NCBI GenBank assembly: GCA_017419465.1 | Contig: JAFOLE010000226.1 | Coordinates: forward strand, 1 to 6,668 | From: Solobacterium sp. | GTDB lineage: Bacteria; Bacillota_I; Bacilli_A; Erysipelotrichales; Erysipelotrichaceae | Reading direction: 5' to 3' | DNA: 6,668 nucleotides | Shown here: in pieces, positions 1 to 6,309 of the stretch | How positions within the stretch are numbered: the first letter of the stretch is position 1 | Layout: every line of letters begins with the position of its first letter | Notes under the pieces: generated by a model | The model's input: the letters and a program-made list of their open reading frames with translations, nothing else | Told to the model about the DNA's origin: nothing | Database searches by the model: none | Made by a program: the position numbers and the translations under genes

Positions 1-1268
1 CTTTCGGAAAGCTGGAAGTACAGATCACTGCCGCGGTATACCAGACGTTCTCCGGTCGTGGACGGATCATTGTCTTCGATGAGGTCCAGTTCCGGATTCA
101 GATAAACCAGGATATTTCTGACATCCGTTTCCGCATACATCGGCTGATACGCTTCGGTATAGGCAAGCAGATCATCCATCGCCTTCCGGTCGGTTGCCTC
201 CGTCTGATAGATGAAGATGCAGGAAAGCAGACCGATTACCGCAAGAACCGGAAGGAACCAGTTCTTTTTCAGATGGGATGTTCCGATCGCAAGACCTGCC
301 CAGAAGGCACCCCACCCCGGCAGAAAGTACCGGCCGGTAATGAACTTATGGAACAGGAATGAAGAAAGAATGCACAGAATCCCTACCCATATCGGATTCA
401 GCAGGAAGACCCAGAAGAACTCCGGTTTCTTCGAGCGGACCAGGATCATACCGATTAACAGAACGGTTACGGCAATCAGGCACAGGGATACCGCTTCATT
501 GTGGCTGCTGAACGGGAAGGCAAAGAACTGAATGATCCGTTTCATGTTGAGTCCGGTGTCATAATCGCTGATGGCACCGTAATGGGTCAGCACCGTAATG
601 ACCCACGGAAGATAAAGAATCACACATGCCAGGGCATGACAGAACCAGGCTTTGACGCATTTCTGTTTCCAGCACCAGCCAAGCAGCACAAGCCACAGAA
701 AGACCAGCGCAAATGCCGCAAAGTAATTGGTATAGATGCCGATCACCGTCCAGAAGGTCAGTAATAACCAGTGTTTGCGGACCGGTTCATTCACAAGTTC
801 ATTGGCATAAAGATACGAAAGCGCGGTGGCGCACAACGCCATGGAATACATGCGGATTTCAACCGAATAACCCACAACGGTATTACCCGCAAGCAATAAC
901 ACGAAGACAAGCGCCGTCCGCTGTCCATACCGTCTTGCCAGAATCCGTGAGCCAAGAATCATCAGGAAGACGACCCAGAAGACCGAAAACAGTTTCGCAA
1001 GGACAACTGTCCCGAGGTGTCCCATCGAAAACAGATCAACGAACCCTTTTAGCAGATAGTAATGCAGGGGCGGATGAACCAGATCCGCCACGACAACATC
1101 CCACAGATGTTTATAGGTTCCGTCGATTGCGGCGAGCGTAAACAGTTCATCGTCCCAGATACTGTAGTTTTTATATGCGAGTGCGCACATGAAAACTGCC
1201 ATGACAAGGATCAGGGCAACCCGCAGGATATATGCCGTTCTGTCATCAAGCAGTTTTCGCTGATTCAT
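1..1268 (-). CDS. Polytopic GT-C glycosyltransferase (PMT/ArnT, family 39-like), C-terminus cut by window edge
   Basis: The minus frame stays open from an ATG at 1268 to the left edge, giving 422 residues with no stop; the C-terminus is missing. The protein is strongly hydrophobic with roughly nine or ten membrane segments, for example about residues 13-31, 88-107, 117-134, 167-197, 208-226, 259-277, 285-304 and 338-354. After the first segment comes an outward loop with WDDELFT (38-44), where the acidic pair sits where GT-C enzymes keep their catalytic Asp/Glu, followed by HPPLHYY (65-71). SVEIRMYSM (135-143) and the ITGRYFLPGWG region (310-320) also match the PMT_2/family 39 pattern. From about 355 a soluble tail begins, expected to be extracytoplasmic. 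Family members transfer a sugar from a polyprenyl-phosphate donor to a lipid, glycan or protein on the outer face of the membrane. The acceptor cannot be read here. The ATG overlaps the preceding gene's TGA (ATGA), so translation is probably coupled. The family call is firm; the substrate is unknown. Confidence 0.88.
   Translation of the reverse strand, partial: MNQRKLLDDRTAYILRVALILVMAVFMCALAYKNYSIWDDELFTLAAIDGTYKHLWDVVVADLVHPPLHYYLLKGFVDLFSMGHLGTVVLAKLFSVFWVVFLMILGSRILARRYGQRTALVFVLLLAGNTVVGYSVEIRMYSMALCATALSYLYANELVNEPVRKHWLLLTFWTVIGIYTNYFAAFALVFLWLVLLGWCWKQKCVKAWFCHALACVILYLPWVITVLTHYGAISDYDTGLNMKRIIQFFAFPFSSHNEAVSLCLIAVTVLLIGMILVRSKKPEFFWVFLLNPIWVGILCILSSFLFHKFITGRYFLPGWGAFWAGLAIGTSHLKKNWFLPVLAVIGLLSCIFIYQTEATDRKAMDDLLAYTEAYQPMYAETDVRNILVYLNPELDLIEDNDPSTTGERLVYRGSDLYFQLSE
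1265..1268 (-). other. ATGA stop/start overlap between GT-B and GT-C genes
   Basis: The GT-B gene ends ...GTA TGA and the GT-C gene starts ATG AAT on the same four bases (ATGA on the minus strand). A GGGAG sequence lies about 13 nt before the ATG inside the upstream gene, rather far for an efficient independent Shine-Dalgarno. This arrangement usually means that ribosomes terminating on the first gene restart on the second, giving linked amounts of the two proteins. Confidence 0.85.
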
Positions 1269-2524
1269 ACGTTAAGAAGTTCTCCCACCCGTTTCTGCAG
1301 TTCTTTTACTGCAGTTTCATTGTCATAACTGTAGTCAATAATGGACGTCTTCCCTTCCAGAATGATCTGTTCAAGTCCGCGCAGGATATCATGGCGGTCA
1401 TACTTGCAGACAACGGAATCCGTCTGTTTCATCAGGCGGTAGGTCGGACTTGTGGTTGTGGTTACCGCAAGCACATTTTTCTTCAACAGCGAATACTCAA
1501 GGACCTTGCTGGGAAGGTATGGCTGAATTTCATCTTCCGGCATGATGGTATCGAATAAGAGCACCGCATCTGCCTGCCCCATCTTTTCAAAGCCTTTCTC
1601 ATAGGTGAACTTGTCATGAATGACGAAGAGGTTCTCCAGATTCAGTTTTTTAATCAGCTGTTTATCGGTCCGGCGGAACTCCCCGAACTGTTCAATGCGC
1701 AGTTTCACATCCGGATGCGAGCTCACAAAGATCTTGAGCGCATACAGGAATTCTTCAATAATACGCAGTCCGTAAATGCGTCCGAAATGCGCAAGCGTAA
1801 AAATACCCTTATCTTCTTCCGGCTTTGGATGGACCGTCGTATCGGTCCATTCAGGAATATAGGAGAGCGGTACGATCACACACTTGTTACGGAGTTCTTC
1901 TTCCGTAATGTTATGGAAGTATTTCATGTACTGCCGGATCATGAAATCCCGCTGTTCTTCACAGATGAATAACAGGAGGTCTGCCTGTTCGAAGGCATTG
2001 GCTTCATCCTGATCCACAACATAATAATGGCAGTAGATATAGAAGCACTCCCGCTGGATCGGAAAATACGAGCGGATCGTCGCCTTGTCATATTTATACG
2101 GACTGTGGTTGATCGGGTCGGAGAAACTGGCAATCCATTTGAGGTTGGGATTCTTCTTTTTAAGTTCCACTCCTGCCCGCGTTGTATAGCACGGAAAACT
2201 CGAGGTATACAGCACCTCATGGCCGTCATACATGGAGATGGCCTGGTTGATATATTTGTTTACCGTAGACAGTGCCTTGAAGAGGTTCACATTCTTAATG
2301 GAAAACAGGGCATCCCGGTTGGTATAGGTCTGCGTGATATGAAACTTCTTAAAGTTCGGATCTTCATTCAGTTTCTGCACAAAGGAAGGATCTGCTTTCT
2401 GTCCGTCCAGTGCACAGACATCATATTCCATCGGTAAAAGCCGCAGCTGCTTATAGACCAGCTGCGTCGTTACATCATTGTACGGAAGAAAGGTTCCGGT
2501 TACTGCAAGGCATCGGGTTGTCAT
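1265..2524 (-). CDS. GT-B fold glycosyltransferase (family 4-like, divergent)
   Basis: This 419-residue soluble protein probably transfers a sugar from a nucleotide donor to the growing lipid-linked repeat unit on the cytoplasmic face. The N-terminus, VTGTFLPYNDVTTQLVY (8-24), is the usual first strand and loop of GT-B enzymes. The second domain begins near 240 with LAHFGRIYGLR (244-254), and the nucleotide-sugar region is QPYLPSKVLEYSLLKKNVLA (334-353), where the Glu of the PSK..EY motif fits the donor-binding Glu. The middle section (about 130-215) is unusually long and aromatic. A TGA codon lies in frame 15 nt before the ATG, so no longer start exists, and the next Met (32) would remove the conserved first strand. 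The Shine-Dalgarno is poor (GGA two nt before ATG). The gene follows a 60-nt gap containing a hairpin and overlaps the GT-C gene by 4 nt. The donor and acceptor sugars are not predictable. Confidence 0.87.
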   Translation of the reverse strand: MTTRCLAVTGTFLPYNDVTTQLVYKQLRLLPMEYDVCALDGQKADPSFVQKLNEDPNFKKFHITQTYTNRDALFSIKNVNLFKALSTVNKYINQAISMYDGHEVLYTSSFPCYTTRAGVELKKKNPNLKWIASFSDPINHSPYKYDKATIRSYFPIQRECFYIYCHYYVVDQDEANAFEQADLLLFICEEQRDFMIRQYMKYFHNITEEELRNKCVIVPLSYIPEWTDTTVHPKPEEDKGIFTLAHFGRIYGLRIIEEFLYALKIFVSSHPDVKLRIEQFGEFRRTDKQLIKKLNLENLFVIHDKFTYEKGFEKMGQADAVLLFDTIMPEDEIQPYLPSKVLEYSLLKKNVLAVTTTTSPTYRLMKQTDSVVCKYDRHDILRGLEQIILEGKTSIIDYSYDNETAVKELQKRVGELLNV

Positions 2525-2560
2525 ATTCCAAGTTATATCATACTACAGGGCTCAAAACGC

Positions 2561-2586
2561 AACAGGATGGCGTCTGCCATCCTGTT
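2561..2586 (-). terminator. Perfect 11-bp hairpin after the polymerase gene; weak terminator or attenuator
   Basis: The plus-strand bases 2561-2571 (AACAGGATGGC) are the exact reverse complement of 2576-2586, with a 4-nt loop at 2572-2575. In the minus-strand transcript the stem starts at the second base of the polymerase stop codon (TAA, 2587-2585) and is followed by GCGTTTTGAG. The stem is typical of an intrinsic terminator, but the U-run is only four bases and starts three bases after the stem, so termination is likely partial. It could also protect the 3' end of the upstream message from nucleases. The next gene starts 37 nt further on. Confidence 0.5.
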
Positions 2587-3751
2587 ATTGCCGTTCATAT
2601 AGGGTATCAATCGTATTCTTGTCAAATACCGTAATATACGGAAATTCCCGCATGGAGATCTGAAACTTCTCCGTATGATTGATCGACGCAATCTTTGCGT
2701 TGAGATCCGAATAGAGAAGAAACAGATTCAGAAGCGCCGCAGCGCTGAAGGCGATCAGCCGTTTCGATGCCTGCGGAATTGCGCCGATCAGCTTCGGAAT
2801 CAGAATGACCATGATCACCTGAAACATGTCACTGACTCTGGACATCAGGGAATACCCGGCCAGCGAAATATAAATCGCAATACTGAACAGGAAGGTCATC
2901 ATCTCCAGAGAGGTGAATTCATCCAGTTTCTCTCTGTCCGCCATCCGGTACAGCAGTAAGATTCCGATCAGGAAGACCCCTTCCATGCCAAGGCCGAGGA
3001 TGCTGAACTCCTGATAGCGAAGATAGGCAACGACATGCGTCCAGGTCGCATCCCAGCCGTACTTATCGATCAGATAATAGCCAAGTTCTTCAAAACCGCG
3101 CGTCGTGATAAGACAGAGCACGGCACTGATGCCGAACATGATCAGCAGTGTCTTCACCGGTTTCTTCTTAAAATGTTTTGCGACCGGAACCAGGAACGGC
3201 ACCACCAGTAATAACAGCGCCGTCTCATGGAATCCGAATGCGATCAGACAGAACAGTTCATAAAGCAGATACTGTTTCTTCGGCAGGAACTGATAGAACG
3301 CAAAGATAAAAATGGCCATGACCGCACCGGCACGAAGCCCGCTGCCGTAATACACTTCCAGAATCCCGCCGGCGCAGAACAGGAAGAGACTCATCGCAAG
3401 GTGTCTGCTGTGACGGAAGATGACCCAGGTAAACGCCCCCAGAATCAGAAGATTCGAACACAGCACGAACCAGCGGAATTCATGAAACAGGGTTTTGATT
3501 TCGTAGTTGCACAGTGTATAGAGGAAGTTGCGCATCATGTGCGATGTCAGGGAATCCGCAAGCGGATTTTTCACATCATAGAACAGCCAGTGATATGTTC
3601 CGGTATCCTGACCGATGGAAAAACGCACAAGAAAAAACAGAGCGACCACAACATACAGCGCTTTCTCTGCTTTTTCAAATCGGTTGGCTTTATCCTGCAG
3701 ACGAACCGCGGCCATAGCCGCAAGGACGCCGCAGATGAGAATTACATACAT
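2585..3751 (-). CDS. EpsG/Wzy-like polysaccharide polymerase (integral membrane)
   Basis: The product is a 388-residue protein made almost entirely of membrane helices (about ten to twelve, for example near 2-16, 31-43, 95-112, 118-134, 140-156, 160-190, 200-216, 250-268, 283-300, 309-325 and 331-348). It lacks a signal peptide and soluble domains. Features matching the EpsG family are RFSIGQDTGTYHWLFYD (43-59) in the first long loop, GSGLRAGAVMA (136-146), FGFHETALLLLV (172-183) and SRVSDMF (304-310); the Arg and His residues in these loops are the usual candidates for handling the lipid-linked glycan. Such proteins join repeat units on the outer face of the membrane. It has the position and size expected for the polymerase of the cluster, and no other candidate is in the window. 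The start is set by an AAGGA 6 nt upstream. An O-antigen-ligase-type role is less likely because the EpsG-like motifs are present. Confidence 0.83.
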   Translation of the reverse strand: MYVILICGVLAAMAAVRLQDKANRFEKAEKALYVVVALFFLVRFSIGQDTGTYHWLFYDVKNPLADSLTSHMMRNFLYTLCNYEIKTLFHEFRWFVLCSNLLILGAFTWVIFRHSRHLAMSLFLFCAGGILEVYYGSGLRAGAVMAIFIFAFYQFLPKKQYLLYELFCLIAFGFHETALLLLVVPFLVPVAKHFKKKPVKTLLIMFGISAVLCLITTRGFEELGYYLIDKYGWDATWTHVVAYLRYQEFSILGLGMEGVFLIGILLLYRMADREKLDEFTSLEMMTFLFSIAIYISLAGYSLMSRVSDMFQVIMVILIPKLIGAIPQASKRLIAFSAAALLNLFLLYSDLNAKIASINHTEKFQISMREFPYITVFDKNTIDTLYERQ

Positions 3752-3757
3752 GCAGGT

Positions 3758-3762
3758 TCCTT
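3758..3762 (-). promoter_or_regulatory. Ribosome binding site of the polymerase gene, overlapping the aminotransferase stop codon
   Basis: AAGGA on the minus strand lies 6 nt before the ATG at 3751 and its first two bases are the last two of the aminotransferase TAA stop (3763-3761). The spacing is near ideal and it fixes the polymerase start. The 9-nt gap leaves no room for a promoter, so the two genes must be co-transcribed. Confidence 0.75.
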
Positions 3763-4870
3763 ATTTATGACAGTTTTTAATCACAGCACAGATGCGCCGG
3801 ACATCGTCTTCGGTAAGATCCGCAAACATCGGAAGCGTCAGTACCTTATGGCTGTAATCCAGCGCAATCGGCGTATCCTCCGCATTGTACCTGTCACTGT
3901 AACACTCTGCCGCATTGACACACGGGTAGAAATACTTACGCGCAAAGATATGCGCTTCCTTCAGTTTCTCACACAGTTCATCCCGGTTCATACCGAATCT
4001 GTCCGGGTCAATCAGTACCGGGAAGTACGCATAGTTCGGTGTGACATCCGCCTGTTCACAGTTCAGGCGAAGACCCTCCAGAACCGCAAGTTCCTTCCGA
4101 TAACAATCCGCCGCCGCTTTGCGCTTGGCGATTTCGCCGTCCACATGTCTCAGATTGCATAATCCCATTGCGGCGCAGAACTCATTCATCTTGGCATTCG
4201 GACCGATACAGTCGATTCGCTCGGAATCGAGGATTCCGAAGTCCTTGAGCCGGTACAGGCGCTCCGCGGCTTCCGGATCCCTGATGATTGCGGCACCGCC
4301 TTCAATCGTATTGAAGACCTTTGTCGCATGGAAACTGAAACAGGACGCATCGCCGAAGGAGCCGATGCCCTTTCCCTTGTATTTCACACCAAATACATGG
4401 GCCGCGTCATAGATGACCTTCAGGTTATGTTTCTTTGCGATCGCCTCAATCGCCTCAACATCACATACGTTGCCGTAGACATGGACCGGCATGATCGCAC
4501 AGGTCTTCTCCGTAATCAGGGCTTCGATCTTGTTGGGATCCATCGTATAGGTTTCCGGATCGATATCGCAGAAGACCGGTGTCAGACCGTTTCTCGTGAT
4601 CGCATGGGTCGTGGAAATAAAGGTAAACGGTGTGGTGATGACCTCACCGGAAAGGTTCAGCGCCTGCAGCGTCAGTTCCAGTGCCATATGGCCGTTGGTC
4701 AGAAGATCCAGATGTTCGACCCCAAGATACGCCTTGAGTTCTTCGATCAGCTTCTGGTGCTTTGCGCCCATATTGGTCAGCCAGCGGCTGTCCCAGATAT
4801 CCTTGATTTCCTCAATATATTCTTCATACTCCGGCATGGAAGACCGGGTAACCAGTATATTCTTTTCCAT
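3761..4870 (-). CDS. DegT/DnrJ/EryC1/StrS sugar aminotransferase, VioA-like
   Basis: This 369-residue, full-length fold-type I PLP enzyme moves an amino group, usually from glutamate, to a keto-deoxysugar nucleotide in the cytoplasm. Visible motifs are SRWLTNMG (28-35), the TNGHMALE phosphate-cup region (58-65), TTPFTF (79-84), VIYDAAHVFG (152-161) with Asp155 for the PLP ring nitrogen, SFHATKVFNTIEGG (179-192) with Lys184 as the Schiff-base lysine, NAKMNE (225-230) and RKYFYPCVNAAECY (311-324). All key catalytic residues are present. From memory, the LTN.G, VHVYGN.CDV and FHATKVFNT.EGG wording resembles VioA, which makes dTDP-4-amino-4,6-dideoxyglucose, more than ArnB or RfbE, but this is only a family impression. 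No nucleotidyltransferase or 4,6-dehydratase is in the window, so the substrate must be made by genes elsewhere. It sits 18 nt after the priming transferase and 9 nt before the polymerase. Confidence 0.92.
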   Translation of the reverse strand: MEKNILVTRSSMPEYEEYIEEIKDIWDSRWLTNMGAKHQKLIEELKAYLGVEHLDLLTNGHMALELTLQALNLSGEVITTPFTFISTTHAITRNGLTPVFCDIDPETYTMDPNKIEALITEKTCAIMPVHVYGNVCDVEAIEAIAKKHNLKVIYDAAHVFGVKYKGKGIGSFGDASCFSFHATKVFNTIEGGAAIIRDPEAAERLYRLKDFGILDSERIDCIGPNAKMNEFCAAMGLCNLRHVDGEIAKRKAAADCYRKELAVLEGLRLNCEQADVTPNYAYFPVLIDPDRFGMNRDELCEKLKEAHIFARKYFYPCVNAAECYSDRYNAEDTPIALDYSHKVLTLPMFADLTEDDVRRICAVIKNCHK

Positions 4871-4882
4871 AACTATCTCAGT

Positions 4883-4887
4883 TCCTT
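4883..4887 (-). promoter_or_regulatory. Ribosome binding site of the aminotransferase gene
   Basis: AAGGA on the minus strand lies 12 nt before the ATG at 4870, longer than usual, with an additional GAG 7 nt before the start. It directly follows the priming-transferase stop, which is an in-frame tandem TGA TAA (4891-4886). The string TAAGGAAC is the same at this junction and at the aminotransferase-polymerase junction. The short gap supports one transcript for both genes. Confidence 0.55.
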
Positions 4888-4888
4888 A

Positions 4889-6238
4889 TCAGTCGATGTG
4901 AAGCTCGTTGTCGGTAACCCCTTCTGTACTTTCCTTCTTGAATACGATCTTGAAGGTCAGAAACAGGATACGGATATCCATCAGAAGTGAGTAATGCTCG
5001 ATATAGATCAGGTCAAACAGCAGTTTGTCCTTTAATTTCGTGTTGTATTTGCCGTATACCTGGGCATAGCCGGTAAGACCGGCCTTTGCCTTGAGGCGGT
5101 AATGGAATTCCGGAAGTTTCTCTTCGATCTTCGCCGCAAGTTCCGGACGCTCCGGGCGCGGACCGACGACCGACATGTCGCCTTTGAGAATGTTGAACAG
5201 CTGCGGGAATTCATCGAGACGAGTCGCACGGATGAACTTTCCGACTTTGGTGATCCGGTCATCATTCTCCTTTGCGAGCTGTGCACCGCCCACCTTCTCG
5301 GCGTCCACTTTCATGGACCGGAACTTGATGATTTCAAATTCCCGGCCATACTGCGTCAGACGCGTCTGTTTATAGAATACCGGTCCGCCGTCCTGGAGTT
5401 TTACTGCCAGTGCAGTGATGAGCAGGAACGGCGACATGATCACAAGAAGAACCAGTGAGAATACGATGTCAAAGATCCGTTTGACGATTTTTTCAAGCTG
5501 GCTCGGGCCGAAGTTATTGACCATGTACATCGGCGTATCCACAAGGTAGACATTCCGTCCGCCGTTGATGATCACGTCATAGATATCCGGCAGAAGATAG
5601 ATCGGCTTGGTGATGTCATAGGCATATTTGACCAGGGCTTCCTTGTGGTCCGGCTTCAGACCGACACCGACGGCGCACTGGTAGTTTTCCAGCTCTTCCA
5701 TGTGTCTGGAAAACTCCGCATAGGATTCCTTCTTGCGGATGTCATAGCTGTCGGACTGATATTTCAGGATCCGGTCATAGATGGACTGATCTTCCTTGTC
5801 ATAGATCATCAGGGTTTCCTTCGGCGGAAACATCCGGTAGAAAATACGGTTTGCGATATAACAGAGAATCACTGAAATAATGACATCGATCAGAAACAGA
5901 TAAAACAGTCTTCCGATTCCAAAGAAGTGCTTGGTTACGATGGATACCTGAAGGTAAATGACGCCTAACGAGAAAAAGCTCGACAGGATCTGTGAGAAGA
6001 TCAGATCTCCGGTCGTGTTATAGCCAAGATTAAAACCGCCGAATACATGGTTAAACAGGATAAGCGATGCCGTATAGATCGCAAAATAAAGGATGTAGCC
6101 CTTTCTTGCATAAATAACACGGCCGTTAAATACCCGCATCCAGATCACATAAAAAAACAGGACATGAACCAGGATGCTTATAACATTGACCGCAAACCGT
6201 ACGGTTCGCTGTGTGCGCTCGTTCTGACGGAATTTCAT
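4889..6238 (-). CDS. Polyprenyl-phosphate sugar-1-phosphate transferase (priming enzyme, WbaP/WcaJ/CpsE-like)
   Basis: The 449-residue protein starts repeat-unit synthesis by moving a sugar 1-phosphate from a nucleotide donor to undecaprenyl phosphate at the inner face of the membrane. Four N-terminal helices (about 14-34, 48-66, 79-100, 110-133) are followed by a soluble middle region (140-245) and then the catalytic part: KRIFDIVFSLVLLVIMSPF (253-271), a helix with a central SP that fits the re-entrant helix of this family; DGGPVFYKQTRLTQYGREF (283-301); KFRSM (305-309); RLDEFPQLFNILKGDMSVVG (340-359), whose Asp342-Glu343 is the expected catalytic pair; PRPERP (360-365); and KAGLTGYAQVYGKYNT (385-400). 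Length and layout fit the long WbaP/WcaJ-type class rather than the short PglC type. The ATG is the only start: TAG lies in frame 9 nt upstream, and no good Shine-Dalgarno is visible. Donor sugar (glucose, galactose or an amino-deoxysugar) cannot be read from the sequence. Confidence 0.93.
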   Translation of the reverse strand: MKFRQNERTQRTVRFAVNVISILVHVLFFYVIWMRVFNGRVIYARKGYILYFAIYTASLILFNHVFGGFNLGYNTTGDLIFSQILSSFFSLGVIYLQVSIVTKHFFGIGRLFYLFLIDVIISVILCYIANRIFYRMFPPKETLMIYDKEDQSIYDRILKYQSDSYDIRKKESYAEFSRHMEELENYQCAVGVGLKPDHKEALVKYAYDITKPIYLLPDIYDVIINGGRNVYLVDTPMYMVNNFGPSQLEKIVKRIFDIVFSLVLLVIMSPFLLITALAVKLQDGGPVFYKQTRLTQYGREFEIIKFRSMKVDAEKVGGAQLAKENDDRITKVGKFIRATRLDEFPQLFNILKGDMSVVGPRPERPELAAKIEEKLPEFHYRLKAKAGLTGYAQVYGKYNTKLKDKLLFDLIYIEHYSLLMDIRILFLTFKIVFKKESTEGVTDNELHID

Positions 6239-6309
6239 CGCTGTCTATTTTACTATGGAATCCGTAAATTGGCACCTGTTCACATCCTGTATTATGTCCT
6301 GTACTGCGT
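6239..6309 (-). other. 71-nt gap before the priming transferase; no convincing promoter
   Basis: This is the longest gene-free stretch in the window. I searched the minus strand for -35/-10 pairs: CATAAT is present but lacks a matching -35 at the right distance, and TTTACG has no -10 at 16-18 nt. No terminator-like hairpin with a U-run is present after the upstream glycosyltransferase, so read-through is likely. The gap holds the short repeat set described separately. Confidence 0.5.
6274..6302 (-). repeat. Three ACAGG-type short direct repeats at 11-12 nt spacing
   Basis: On the minus strand the hexamers ACAGGA (6302-6297), ACAGGA (6290-6285) and ACAGGT (6279-6274) follow one another with start-to-start distances of 12 and 11 nt, about one helical turn. 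The array lies wholly in the gap before the priming transferase. Such phasing is what a protein-binding array would show, but six-base units can arise by chance. Confidence 0.4.

Noticed and set aside
211..1558. Several overlapping plus-strand frames of 87-142 codons
   Set aside because: All are antisense to the edge-truncated GT-C gene or the GT-B gene, both supported by conserved motifs. Their products are low-complexity Arg/Pro/His-rich strings.
3227..4162. A 311-codon open frame on the plus strand antisense to the polymerase and aminotransferase genes
   Set aside because: It crosses the junction of two well-supported minus-strand genes, its product is rich in His, Arg and Gln without any recognisable domain, and it has no matching operon context. 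It is best explained as a by-product of codon bias in the opposite strand.
4328..4990. A 220-codon plus-strand open frame antisense to the aminotransferase and the end of the priming transferase
   Set aside because: The opposite strand has intact catalytic motifs throughout, and the plus-strand translation shows no domain, membrane or signal pattern.
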